From assembly GCA_002482965.1 (NCBI GenBank), contig DLGZ01000009.1, forward strand, positions 121,288 to 185,287: a DNA stretch of 64,000 bases, given 5' to 3'. Below the pieces are notes generated by a model, which was given only the letters and a program-made list of their open reading frames with translations, did not search any database and was not told where the DNA came from. Shown here in pieces: positions 42,058 to 50,454 of this stretch. The position numbers and the translations under genes are program-made. This DNA comes from Verrucomicrobiaceae bacterium UBA7681 (GTDB taxonomy: Bacteria; Verrucomicrobiota; Verrucomicrobiia; Verrucomicrobiales; Verrucomicrobiaceae). Every line of letters starts with the position of its first letter. Position 1 is the stretch's first letter.

Positions 42058-42597
42058 ATGCGCTTTCGATCATCCACCCTTGGCTGCCTGCTGCTTACTC
42101 TGCTCAGCCTCAGCTCCTGCAACTCCATGAAACCCGCTCCGCTGCAAACTGTGCCTCATGTCGATCTGAACCGCTACATGGGCGACTGGTACGTCTTTGC
42201 AAACATCCCGTACTCCCTGGAAAACGGCAAGGTGGGCACGCTGGATCGCTACGCGCTTCGCCCGGATGGCAGGATGGACAACATCTTCCTGTTTCGACGC
42301 GGCAGCCTCGACGCACCGCTGGAGCAGTGGAAGGGGGTGGCCTGGGTTCACAACAAAGCCACGAACGCCGAGTGGCGCGTGCAGTTCGTCTGGCCGCTGC
42401 GGGTGCCCTATCTCATCATCGACCTCGACAAGAATTATCAGTGGAGCGTGATTGGCTATCCCAACCGCAAAATGGCCTGGGTGCTCAGCCGCAAGCCGGT
42501 GCTCGATGAGTCAACGTATCGCGGCATCCTGCACCGGCTGGCGAAGCAGGGCTACGACACAAGCTTGCTGGCAAAGGTGCCGCAGAAGTCAGAGTAA
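42058..42597 (+). CDS. Lipocalin-family outer-membrane lipoprotein (Blc-like)
   Basis: A 179-residue lipoprotein. The signal ends with the lipobox LSSC (Cys21) and is followed by a bacterial lipocalin domain with the GxW motif in YMGDWYVFANIPY, plus YQWSVIGYPNRKMAWVLSR and the C-terminal helix region LARLAKQGYDTSLL-like (here HRLAKQGYDTSLL). Blc-type lipocalins bind fatty acids or lysophospholipids in the outer membrane. ATG at 42058 was chosen for the signal peptide. A strong terminator follows. Confidence 0.9.
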   Translation: MRFRSSTLGCLLLTLLSLSSCNSMKPAPLQTVPHVDLNRYMGDWYVFANIPYSLENGKVGTLDRYALRPDGRMDNIFLFRRGSLDAPLEQWKGVAWVHNKATNAEWRVQFVWPLRVPYLIIDLDKNYQWSVIGYPNRKMAWVLSRKPVLDESTYRGILHRLAKQGYDTSLLAKVPQKSE

Positions 42598-42601
42598 CAA
42601 A

Positions 42602-42631
42602 AAAGAGGCAGGACTTTCGCCCTGCCTCTTT
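42602..42631. terminator. Bidirectional rho-independent terminator
   Basis: AAAGAGGCAGG at 42602-42612 pairs perfectly with CCTGCCTCTTT at 42621-42631 over an 8-base loop. A-rich and T-rich flanks allow termination in both directions, for the lipocalin gene and the convergent DUF1501 gene. Confidence 0.85.
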
Positions 42632-42644
42632 GATTACAATTAGA

Positions 42645-44114
42645 TCAAGCGAAAAGCTTCGTCACCGGCTTGGCCTTCACCAGTTCACGCGGCTGGTTGA
42701 GATGATTGTAAACAATCGTCTCGGGGTCGATGCCGACAGCGTGGTAGATGGTAGCGAGGAGTTCTGTCGGATGCACCGCGTCTTCGGCTGGGGCGGAGCC
42801 TGTGGCGTCTGATTTGCCATGGACGTAGCCGCGCTTGATGCCGGCACCACCAACGATGGCGGTGTAGCAGTAAGGCCAGTGGTCACGACCATCGGCGCTG
42901 TTGCCATTGCCGCTGGTGGACACGCCCTTTTCCGGGCTGCGACCGAATTCACCAAGGGCGACGACGATGGTTTCTTCCAGCAGACCGCTGGCGTCCAGAT
43001 CGTCAAACAACGCGCTGAGACCTTGGTCAAGCATGGGCCCGGACTTGGTCTTCATACGCTCAGTGAGACCCACGTGGTGATCCCAGGAATGATTGTCAGA
43101 GTTAGCGACCTTGGGCCAGATGACTTCGACGACGCGCGTGCCGGCTTCCAGCAGACGACGGGCGAGCAAGCAGCTCTGACCGAAGGTGTTGCGGCCATAG
43201 CGGTCACGCAGTTTTTCAGGCTCACGGTCAAGGGCGAAGGCATCGCGCGCACGGCCACTGGAGATGAGGTTTAGCGCCTGGCTGTAGTAGCTGTCCAAGC
43301 TCATGTCCTTCACCGCAGCTTCGATTTGCGGCATCTGATCATTAATCGCATCACGCAGCTTGGCACGGCGCTCAAGGCGCACGCTGAATAGGTCGGGGCG
43401 CAGTTGGAGATCGTCGATCTTGATGCGGTCCATCTTGCCCATGTCGAGGTCATCGCCATCGGGGAAGAGCGTGTAGGGCTCATAGGCCTTGCCGAGGAAG
43501 CCCGCACCACCGCCTTTGCCGACGACGTTGGATTCCTGCAACGGACGAGGCAGCTGCACGAAGGGGAGCATCGGCTCCTTCAGCGGCTTCAGGCGCACGA
43601 TATTGCTGCCGAAGTTCGGGAAGTCCTTCGCGTTCGGCGGCTCCAGCTGGCCGGAAGGGCTGACCTTGTCGGTCGTGTAGCCGGTCATGATCTGATAAAT
43701 CGCCGCCGTGTGGTTGAAGAGACCATTCGGCGTGTAGCTCATCGAATTGATCATGGTGAACTTGTCGTTCACCTTCGCGAGGCCCGGAAGGATCTCGGTG
43801 AAGTGCTTGCCTGGAACCTTCGTCGGGATCGTTTTGAAGGCGCTGCGCACCTTGTCCGGCACGTTTTCCTTCGGGTCCCACAGGTCCAGATGGCTGGGAC
43901 CGCCCTGCAGATAAATCATGAGCACATGCTTGGCCTTGCCCCATCCCGCACGGCCTGCGTTCGGAGAATTCGCCGCCATGGCCTGGCCACGAAGCACGTT
44001 GTTAAGTGTGAGGCCCATCATGGAACCACCGCCCACGCGCAGGATGTCACGGCGCGAGAAGCCGAGATTTTTGTCGCAAAGGTCTTTACCGGGGACGCCT
44101 GGGATGCGGAACAT
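42645..44114 (-). CDS. DUF1501 secreted protein (Tat substrate)
   Basis: A 489-residue protein of the DUF1501 family, related to alkaline phosphatase/sulfatase folds and abundant in Planctomycetes and Verrucomicrobia. A Tat signal is visible (SRRDILRVGGGSMMG). Family phrases are LMIYLQGGPSHLDLWDPK, the GLFNHTAAIYQIMTGY segment, LGEFGRSPE and GRDHWPYCYTAIVGGAGI. Such proteins are usually encoded beside a PSCyt1/DUF1549/DUF1553 gene; here that gene is about 6 kb away at 50455. Biochemical role unknown, probably periplasmic. Confidence 0.9.
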   Translation of the reverse strand: MFRIPGVPGKDLCDKNLGFSRRDILRVGGGSMMGLTLNNVLRGQAMAANSPNAGRAGWGKAKHVLMIYLQGGPSHLDLWDPKENVPDKVRSAFKTIPTKVPGKHFTEILPGLAKVNDKFTMINSMSYTPNGLFNHTAAIYQIMTGYTTDKVSPSGQLEPPNAKDFPNFGSNIVRLKPLKEPMLPFVQLPRPLQESNVVGKGGGAGFLGKAYEPYTLFPDGDDLDMGKMDRIKIDDLQLRPDLFSVRLERRAKLRDAINDQMPQIEAAVKDMSLDSYYSQALNLISSGRARDAFALDREPEKLRDRYGRNTFGQSCLLARRLLEAGTRVVEVIWPKVANSDNHSWDHHVGLTERMKTKSGPMLDQGLSALFDDLDASGLLEETIVVALGEFGRSPEKGVSTSGNGNSADGRDHWPYCYTAIVGGAGIKRGYVHGKSDATGSAPAEDAVHPTELLATIYHAVGIDPETIVYNHLNQPRELVKAKPVTKLFA

Positions 44115-44265
44115 GGTGTGCTAGGAGTTGAGTTGAAAGGTCAATATCAGGGGCATGTACGTCAGGGAAGGGGGGATCTTGCCATTTCGGGGAACATCGT
44201 TCAGCCTAGGCAGGAAACTCCATGCCGCGGGCAGGGATCGAGCACACCGCCGACGAGCTTCGTTT

Positions 44266-45531
44266 TTACTGGGCGCTTTGCGGGGGAGTTGAGGCTTGTG
44301 GATCTATGAAGGTGAGGCGTCCGAACAGCCCATCCTGCTCCCCATTGGGTCCGGCCGTGTAGTAGAGTGAGAGCACATCGCCAAGGCTGACGCCATTGCC
44401 AAAAGTAAGCCCCCAGATGCCATCAATCGAAATCGGCGTGCCCTCTGCATTGCGCAGATGGCCCTTGAACCTGCCGGTTGCGATGTCGAGCGCGGCGATG
44501 GTGCCGTCGCCGAAATTGGCGACGAGCAGGCAGCCGCCAAATTCGCCGAAGCCTTTGGGCGCGAGAGCAAGGCCCCAGGGGGAATTCAGCACGTTCAGGT
44601 CTTTGAACTCCTGAAGGATGCGCCCGTCGCGATCATAGGCAATGATGTGGCCGGCCCCCACGCCGGGGACGTCAGTTCCGGGTTCCTCAGCCGCCGCGTC
44701 CAATACTGCGTAGGCGATGTAGAGCCGGCCTTCGATCCATTGGATATTGAAAGGGCTGTAGTCCGCAGGCATGTCCTTGGGCCGCTCAAAAGTGATGGTG
44801 GAGGTGATGTCCTGCCACTGGTTGTCGAATACACGGATCATCTTGTTCTGAAAATCGGCGGCGTAGAGCCGGTTGTGCGCCACATGCTGCCCGGCTTCAT
44901 TGGTGGTGAAAGGATCGGTGGTCATCGCCACCCCGGTGAAGGCCGGAAGGTAGGGCAGTTTCATATCGCGGTCGGGACCGTTGGCCGAGAAGTCTTTTAC
45001 CACCACTGCGGTGTGCATGCTGGTGGCGGTGTTGGCGCGCCAGGCGTTGATGCCACCGTCGGTGTTGACAAAAACAAACTTGGCGGCGCCCGAGGTCGTG
45101 CCCGTCGGCTCAGGCTTCTCTTTAGAGAGGTTGCTGGCAGGTCCGCTCACGAAAAACTCGACTGGCTGCCCCTCCACATCGCTCGCTGCATTGTACACCT
45201 GACCAGTGACAATCGCAAAACCTTCAACCGAAGTGACCGTGCCGTCGATGGGCACCAGCTTCAAGCCATCTTGGAACAATGGAACGCCCCTGGCGTCTCC
45301 AATATAGGTGGTGGTACTGAGATCGCCGCCGTTGCTGACCCAGATATGGCCACCCGCCCCTGGCGGGCGTAGCGCGATGCCCCATGGATTGATCAGATGC
45401 GGATCAACGAATGCGGTGGGTTTGAATTCCGCCCGATTCGCCACGAGGATGGTGTCCTTGAAGGCATCAGCGCCACGGACAAAACTGAAGGCAAAACTGG
45501 CGAGGATGAAGCTGGAAAGCAGTGTTTTCAT
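44266..45531 (-). CDS. TIGR03118-family secreted protein
   Basis: A 421-residue secreted protein with a signal peptide (about 1-20, ending VRGAD) and a beta-propeller-like body. Family marks are DPHLINPWGIALRPPG, HIWVSNGG.LSTTY-like strands, and IWGLTFGNGVSLGDVLSLYYTAG near the C-terminus. TIGR03118 proteins often carry PEP-CTERM tails; this one ends without one. Function unknown. It sits at the downstream end of a row of secreted-protein genes. Confidence 0.82.
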   Translation of the reverse strand: MKTLLSSFILASFAFSFVRGADAFKDTILVANRAEFKPTAFVDPHLINPWGIALRPPGAGGHIWVSNGGDLSTTTYIGDARGVPLFQDGLKLVPIDGTVTSVEGFAIVTGQVYNAASDVEGQPVEFFVSGPASNLSKEKPEPTGTTSGAAKFVFVNTDGGINAWRANTATSMHTAVVVKDFSANGPDRDMKLPYLPAFTGVAMTTDPFTTNEAGQHVAHNRLYAADFQNKMIRVFDNQWQDITSTITFERPKDMPADYSPFNIQWIEGRLYIAYAVLDAAAEEPGTDVPGVGAGHIIAYDRDGRILQEFKDLNVLNSPWGLALAPKGFGEFGGCLLVANFGDGTIAALDIATGRFKGHLRNAEGTPISIDGIWGLTFGNGVSLGDVLSLYYTAGPNGEQDGLFGRLTFIDPQASTPPQSAQ

Positions 45532-45605
45532 TGCAAATGAAGTCGAGGTGTTGGCAGGCATGTACGGGCGGACAGATGGGAGCAGAGGCAGGTGAGACGA
45601 GAAGT

Positions 45606-46202
45606 TCAGGCAGGCACTTGCTCATGCCGGTGGCGCCGGAGCAGGCAAATACCAAACCCGGCGGCAAGGAGCACCGCACGAGAGGGTTCGGGAGCGGCTG
45701 TGAGCGTGTAGTCCATCTCATAAGTGACGACGGAGGCCAGCTCTTGAAACCAAACCGTGTAGGTGCCGGCACCGAGCGGTGCTGTAAGACCGAGGCCGCC
45801 GCTGTAGGCACCCGCATCCAGCTTGTCCAAGATTTCCCCGGTGCCATTGATGAGGAGATTGGAGAGATGATTCGAAGGGTCAGTGATGTTGATCGATGTG
45901 CCCGGCGCGATGGCATAGAAAGACTGCCCCGGTGGCGAGTATTGGAGCACTCGGATGGAGGTAAGCTCCATGCCTGGGTCGATGGTGAAGGAAAAAAAAT
46001 CACGGTCCAGTGGGATGCCATCGCCAGGGTCGCCACCCATGGTTCCAGCAACTTTATTGATACCCGCAGAAAAGCTCAGCGCAGTGGGCGCGAGGTTATC
46101 GCTGGAGAGATCCCCGGAAACGGATTCAAGATAGGTGGTGGCGGCTCCGGCACGGGCGCTGCAAAGGGCGATTGCCAGAATGATGGCAGGAAGGTGCTTC
46201 AT
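45606..46202 (-). CDS. PEP-CTERM sorted surface protein
   Basis: A 198-residue protein with a signal peptide (1-20, ending RAGA) and a C-terminal PEP-CTERM signal (APEPSRAVLLAAGFGICLLRR, then RHRHE). The middle is a Gly/Ser/Thr-rich beta domain resembling pre-peptidase-type domains (DRDFFSFTI, YTVWFQELASVV). The upstream open frame beyond ATG 46202 is not coding. No enzyme motif is seen. The tail is very similar to that of the neighbouring PEP-CTERM gene. Confidence 0.8.
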   Translation of the reverse strand: MKHLPAIILAIALCSARAGAATTYLESVSGDLSSDNLAPTALSFSAGINKVAGTMGGDPGDGIPLDRDFFSFTIDPGMELTSIRVLQYSPPGQSFYAIAPGTSINITDPSNHLSNLLINGTGEILDKLDAGAYSGGLGLTAPLGAGTYTVWFQELASVVTYEMDYTLTAAPEPSRAVLLAAGFGICLLRRHRHEQVPA

Positions 46203-46231
46203 GATGAGAAAGGTGCTGATACTGACGGAAA

Positions 46232-46262
46232 AGCCGGGGCTCCTCGTTTGAGGAACCCCGGC
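46232..46262 (-). terminator. Terminator between two PEP-CTERM genes
   Basis: On the minus strand GCCGGGG..CCTC pairs with GAGG..CCCCGGC across a short AAAC loop, followed by TTTTCC. It lies 32 bases downstream of the PEP-CTERM gene at 46294-46932. Confidence 0.75.
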
Positions 46263-46293
46263 GGGGAGTGGATCGTAATCAGTCGCACCGAGA

Positions 46294-46932
46294 TCAGGCG
46301 CGACGACGACGACGCAAGCCCGCTGCACAGATGCCGACGGCCATCAGCAGTGCCCGCGAGGGCTCGGGCACGGCAGCCGTCACACCACTGAAATCGCCAG
46401 TGCCGTTGAATGCTTGCGCGACGGGCACGACGCTGTTGATGTCCAACGTCACGAGCGAATTGGCGAAGCCGTTCGTCGAGATGTTCGCCAAGGTGCTGTC
46501 CAGAATGGTGAATAAGAACAGGTCTGACACCGGCACATTGGCATTGGTGGTGTGCGTCACATCGAAGTTCAAGGTGCTGCCTGCGGTGAAGCCCTGGTAG
46601 AATTCATTGAAGGGGTTCGATGGATCGGTAGTGAGTGTGATCGTGGAGGCCAGCGTGCCGCTGGTCTGGCCGATGGCGACGTCAGTGCCTGCCGAAAGCG
46701 AACCGCCGCCGAAGCTGAAGTTGCTAATGGACGCCGTGTTGCTCAGCGTGCTGCCGCCGTTCAACTGGAAATCCAGGTAGAAGGGGCCTGAAGCACTCGC
46801 CGGGCTGCTGAGGAGCGATGAGGTGTCGATGGACACATGGAAGGTGGCCGCCTGGACGGCCGTCCCACAGATCAAGGCGAATGCCGCGGCAATAACGCCG
46901 AAAGTGGTTTTGAGGTAACGATTGAGTTTCAT
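46294..46932 (-). CDS. PEP-CTERM sorted surface protein, NF038129-like
   Basis: A 212-residue protein. A signal peptide (1-28, ending VQA) precedes a Ser/Thr/Gly-rich beta domain (FHVSIDTSSLLSSPASASGP, FYLDFQLNGG, NFSFGGGS) and a PEP-CTERM tail (VPEPSRALLMAVGICAAGLR, ending RRRRA). The DTS.L.....GP.YLDFQL pattern recalls a PEP-CTERM family in which the mature domain is all beta. Exported to the surface by an exosortase located elsewhere. It has its own terminator. Confidence 0.82.
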   Translation of the reverse strand: MKLNRYLKTTFGVIAAAFALICGTAVQAATFHVSIDTSSLLSSPASASGPFYLDFQLNGGSTLSNTASISNFSFGGGSLSAGTDVAIGQTSGTLASTITLTTDPSNPFNEFYQGFTAGSTLNFDVTHTTNANVPVSDLFLFTILDSTLANISTNGFANSLVTLDINSVVPVAQAFNGTGDFSGVTAAVPEPSRALLMAVGICAAGLRRRRRA

Positions 46933-47014
46933 GATGAGGATGTTCGTTTGCTTGCTGTTTGATGAAATCTGCGGACGGGCGTCAGCCACGCCCGCAGGAT
47001 GGGGTTGGACGGGT

Positions 47015-48895
47015 TTATTCCACCACCGGGGCGTAGTTGATCGCGCCGTTTGAAGGGTTGGTGAATTGCAGCGTCAAAGAGGTCGAAGCGCCCGCCGTCA
47101 ACGATGGTAGCGAGACGTAGGGGACACCAGCAGTCGTGCCAGTGGCATTCTGCAAGGTGACGCCAGAGGTCAGATTGGTCAGCTTCAATTGCTGGCCGCT
47201 CACTGTGCTGTTCGTGTTGTTCGTCACCGTAAGGATTTGCGAATAGGTGCCAGTGCGCCGGTCACGGGCAAAGCCGGTCGCGCTCGTTTGCAACTGAGTC
47301 AGATGCATCGCGATGAGCTGGCCGCCTTCGGCCTGTGCCGTGGTCACGTTGGTCGTATAGTGGGCTTGGTCAGCGAAGAGATACCAGCGCTCGCCTGCAC
47401 GACCGGTGTTCAATGTGCTGCCAGCCATGATGCTGGTGATGTCGATGTTGCCCGAGAACTCCTCGTCATTACTGAACGGGGAGGTAACATTCGCACCGAC
47501 GTCACCAAAACGGGCGCGGTCATGCTGGGCCAGGATGGTGATCTTGCCACTCGCCGGGCTGAAGCGGGCGATCTTGCCGTTGTGGGCCTGACCGCCCACA
47601 TCTTCAACGATGGTGACATTGCCGTCGGCATCAACGCCGATGTTGTCCATCATGTTGAGGCCGCTGTTGGCCAGCGTCTCACTGCCGTCGATCATGAGCC
47701 TGATCACACCACCCGCCGTTGGATTGGTGATGTCCGAAAATTCCAGGCGATACAGGCGGCTGCGCGCGCTCTGGGCGCCGACGTTGTCCTTGGTCTGGTC
47801 GTAGCGGTCTGTCGTCACGAAGTAAAACCAGTTGGGGTTGATCGTGTCCCAAGCACCGTCTTCAGGGCGAAGAAACTCAGTGATGCCGAGTGCGACGCTG
47901 TTCGCCTGGTTCTGAGCGCCGGTCCGGCCGGAGACATCCCCTGTCGTGTTAAGGATCTGCAACGAGAAAGCCGTGGCACCGCCTTTGACGATGTTACCGA
48001 CGGCGCTGGCCCGGAGTTCAGTGGCAGTGCTGCCGACTTTGATGCCATAGAGCAGGCCATTGGTCAGACCGGCCTTGTCCACTTCACTGCCGCTGCTGGT
48101 CTTGTCACCAATGTACACATAGACCTGGCCAGGCGTGGTGTCATCCAGCCCCATGACGATGGTCTTGTTTTGCTGGTGCGGGCAGGCCACCGAGTTCTCC
48201 CAGGAGAACTTGCCGAGGCGCGGCAGCTCGTAGCTGGTGCCCGCCTCCGAACCCGTGATGATGTGTGCCATCGCACGGCCTTCATCGCCGATCTCTTCGC
48301 CGTTCATGAAGATGCGCTCTGTCGTGCCGAGCGAACTGTTGGAGAAGGCGCTGACTGCCGGCAGATCCGCCGAGCAGAAGCGGCCAAAGGCACCGAAGTA
48401 GGGGGTGCCAGAGTTCGGCATCGGGCTGCTGTTGTTGTAAGTGGTGTAGCCAGAGCCGTTCCAAAGTTTGACGGTCTGCATCAGATCTTTCGCTCCAGTG
48501 ACCGCCAGCGTGTTTTTGTTGATGACCCAAAGGGAAACGAACGAGCCCTTGCTGCCATGGTCGCGAGTAGCACCGACGGTGTTGCCGAGTTCTTGATTCA
48601 TGACGACCGTGAACGTGTTATCGCCATTGTCGAAGGCGCCGAGGCCGTCCGGGATGCCGACCATGCCGTAGGCGGCGGTGCCGTAAACCGGGCTGGTGCC
48701 GATGCGGGTGAAGGTGTCGTCAGCTGTGGCACCGGTGTTGTCCACCGTGGCGATGGAGATGGTGTCGATGCCCGTTTGTACGGGGATCGCATAAGGCGTC
48801 GAGCCTGTGCTTGGACCTTGGAAGGTGTCAGCATTCGCGGCGCCTGCGACCAGCAGAGCGGTGGCAAGCGATGTGATCGTGAACTTGGATTTCAT
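47015..48895 (-). CDS. PhoX-like (DUF839) secreted phosphatase
   Basis: A 626-residue secreted protein with a signal peptide (1-22, ending ANA) and a DUF839/PhoX propeller domain (about 60-530). Visible blocks are FTVVMNQELGNTVGATRDHG, RIFMNGEEIGDEGRAMA and WENSVACPHQQNKTIVMGLDD; acidic residues in these contribute to the Ca/Fe site of PhoX. PhoX hydrolyses phosphomonoesters outside the cytoplasm. The C-terminal part (about 540-626) is a beta-sandwich-like extension. Not flanked by phosphate-regulon genes, and no pho box was sought in detail. Confidence 0.82.
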   Translation of the reverse strand: MKSKFTITSLATALLVAGAANADTFQGPSTGSTPYAIPVQTGIDTISIATVDNTGATADDTFTRIGTSPVYGTAAYGMVGIPDGLGAFDNGDNTFTVVMNQELGNTVGATRDHGSKGSFVSLWVINKNTLAVTGAKDLMQTVKLWNGSGYTTYNNSSPMPNSGTPYFGAFGRFCSADLPAVSAFSNSSLGTTERIFMNGEEIGDEGRAMAHIITGSEAGTSYELPRLGKFSWENSVACPHQQNKTIVMGLDDTTPGQVYVYIGDKTSSGSEVDKAGLTNGLLYGIKVGSTATELRASAVGNIVKGGATAFSLQILNTTGDVSGRTGAQNQANSVALGITEFLRPEDGAWDTINPNWFYFVTTDRYDQTKDNVGAQSARSRLYRLEFSDITNPTAGGVIRLMIDGSETLANSGLNMMDNIGVDADGNVTIVEDVGGQAHNGKIARFSPASGKITILAQHDRARFGDVGANVTSPFSNDEEFSGNIDITSIMAGSTLNTGRAGERWYLFADQAHYTTNVTTAQAEGGQLIAMHLTQLQTSATGFARDRRTGTYSQILTVTNNTNSTVSGQQLKLTNLTSGVTLQNATGTTAGVPYVSLPSLTAGASTSLTLQFTNPSNGAINYAPVVE

Positions 48896-49178
48896 GGGGT
48901 GTGGGTGTGGTGTTTGGAACGGTTTAAACCCCGCAGCATGGAAACACTGCGGTGCCTCAACACGGCACCCTGTGAGCCGGCTCCCGATTCACCAAGCAAC
49001 TAAATCGCCCCATCGTGCCGCCGGACCTATCTTCACTAGGCAAAGGACCAATAGAGTGCCGAAAACGTTGCCCGCTGATAGGGCTGTCACTACTGTGAAT
49101 GTGACGAAACACTTTCCTAACAGCGACTACATCCGCATGCCAGGATCACTGTCGCCTGCAATGCACTCAAGCATCCGG

Positions 49179-49949
49179 TTACTTCCGGCGGCGAAAGGGG
49201 TGCCAGAGCTGCCCAAGGTAATGTTTTGAAATCGGCTCATGAATGCCGAAGGCCTCAGGCTCGTGATCAGGACATCGGTAAGTGCCAAAGAGGATGTCCA
49301 TCAGCGGCGAAATGTTGGCGTAGTTCCCCGCATCTCGCGCCTTGTCATGGTGCCAGTGATGCAGCGCCGGTGCGCCGAGGATCATGCCCAGCGGGCCGAT
49401 AGGTAGGCGCACATTCGAATGAATGAAGATCGCCCATAACCCACGAAACGCGAGAAACCCGGCCAGCGTCTCCAGCGGAAAGCCGAGGATGAACGCAGGC
49501 AGATTGATGATGCCCACCGTGTAGATCGTATCCAGCGGATGCTCGCGATGCGCCGCCAGCCAGTCCAGGTGCTCCGCACTGTGATGGATCGAATGAAAGC
49601 GCCACAGGAACGGCACCTGATGCTGAAGCCGATGCGCCCAGTAGATGAGGAAGTCGCTCAGCACGATCATCTCAAGGGCCTGCCACCACCACGACTGCGC
49701 CGCGACACCGGCCCGAAAGTGAGCAGGCACGAAGTCGTCAAGCCAACCCCGGAAGTGGTTCAGCGCCCAGAACACTAGGCCACTCCAGAGCAGGTACTGG
49801 CCGAGCAGGAAACACAGATCCGTCCAGAACGCCTGCCGGAAAAACTTCTGCCCCTCCCGCGCAGGAAACAACTTCTCCAGCGGGCGGAACAGCACCACAA
49901 GAAAGAGGAGGCTCAGGCCGGTGGAGAGGATGACGCCTGGCAGGTTCAT
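49179..49949 (-). CDS. Sterol desaturase/fatty acid hydroxylase family membrane protein
   Basis: A 256-residue di-iron membrane enzyme. The histidine clusters are complete: HRLQH, HSIHHSAEHLDWLAAHREHP and HHWHHD near the end. About four membrane helices frame them. The family hydroxylates or desaturates lipids, sterols or carotenoids; the substrate is unknown. Its start overlaps the stop of a 77-residue protein, itself overlapping a 74-residue lipoprotein-like gene, so three genes form a tightly coupled operon. Confidence 0.88.
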   Translation of the reverse strand: MNLPGVILSTGLSLLFLVVLFRPLEKLFPAREGQKFFRQAFWTDLCFLLGQYLLWSGLVFWALNHFRGWLDDFVPAHFRAGVAAQSWWWQALEMIVLSDFLIYWAHRLQHQVPFLWRFHSIHHSAEHLDWLAAHREHPLDTIYTVGIINLPAFILGFPLETLAGFLAFRGLWAIFIHSNVRLPIGPLGMILGAPALHHWHHDKARDAGNYANISPLMDILFGTYRCPDHEPEAFGIHEPISKHYLGQLWHPFRRRK

Positions 49950-50179
49950 GGCTTTTGCGATGGAGGTGCAAAAGGATCAGCAGCCAGAATATCTGACTCC
50001 ACCTTTCGAATCGAAAAGACGGGCTGAGTCAGAGCCTTGGAGCTTGGAAGCATGAATTTCTCCTCCGTTTGTGGTGCCGCCATTCGACCTCTGGATTGCG
50101 AATGGATCACATAGACCGTCAGCAGCGTGAGAGATGACGTCAGCACCGCGACGCGAACGAACTTAGATGGCGTTTTCAT
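49946..50179 (-). CDS. Small membrane-anchored protein in desaturase operon
   Basis: A 77-residue protein with one N-terminal hydrophobic segment (about 8-26) and a polar tail. Both ends overlap neighbours by 4 bp (ATGA), which is the main evidence that it is real. The tail contains EEKFMLPSSKALTQPVFSIR; similar short LPSSK/PGSK-type tails are known to me from other verrucomicrobial and planctomycete secreted miniproteins. Function unknown. Confidence 0.62.
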   Translation of the reverse strand: MKTPSKFVRVAVLTSSLTLLTVYVIHSQSRGRMAAPQTEEKFMLPSSKALTQPVFSIRKVESDILAADPFAPPSQKP

Positions 50180-50400
50180 GGCTTCACAAGCGGCTTGACG
50201 GTCTGCAAAGCACCGGAGGTAATTGTGGTGCCACCGTTATACGATTTACTTCCTGACATGATCAGGGACCCGCTTTTAGAGCCAGGCATCATACCCGGAT
50301 TTGCCTGCTTGTGGGCGAACCAGGCACAACCGATCAACAGGCCCAGCGAAGAGCAGATGACGGCACAACGCAGGCAGAAACGAGCACGCGACGATTTCAT
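50176..50400 (-). CDS. Small putative lipoprotein heading desaturase operon
   Basis: A 74-residue protein. The N-terminal signal ends in a lipobox-like LLIGC (Cys25). The mature part has two SGSKS/PGSKS motifs and a Thr-rich stretch (NGGTTITSGALQTVKPLVKP). It overlaps the next gene by 4 bp. The PGSKS motif recurs in short verrucomicrobial envelope proteins; its role is unknown. Product of a three-gene operon with the desaturase. Confidence 0.62.
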   Translation of the reverse strand: MKSSRARFCLRCAVICSSLGLLIGCAWFAHKQANPGMMPGSKSGSLIMSGSKSYNGGTTITSGALQTVKPLVKP

Positions 50401-50454
50401 GCCCTGAATGCTACCCAGATAGGCACTCAGGTGTCGAGAAAATATCGAGGGGCC

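Noticed and set aside
47189..49003. 604-codon open frame on the + strand
   Set aside because: Antisense to the PhoX-like gene; no domain or signal is visible in its translation.
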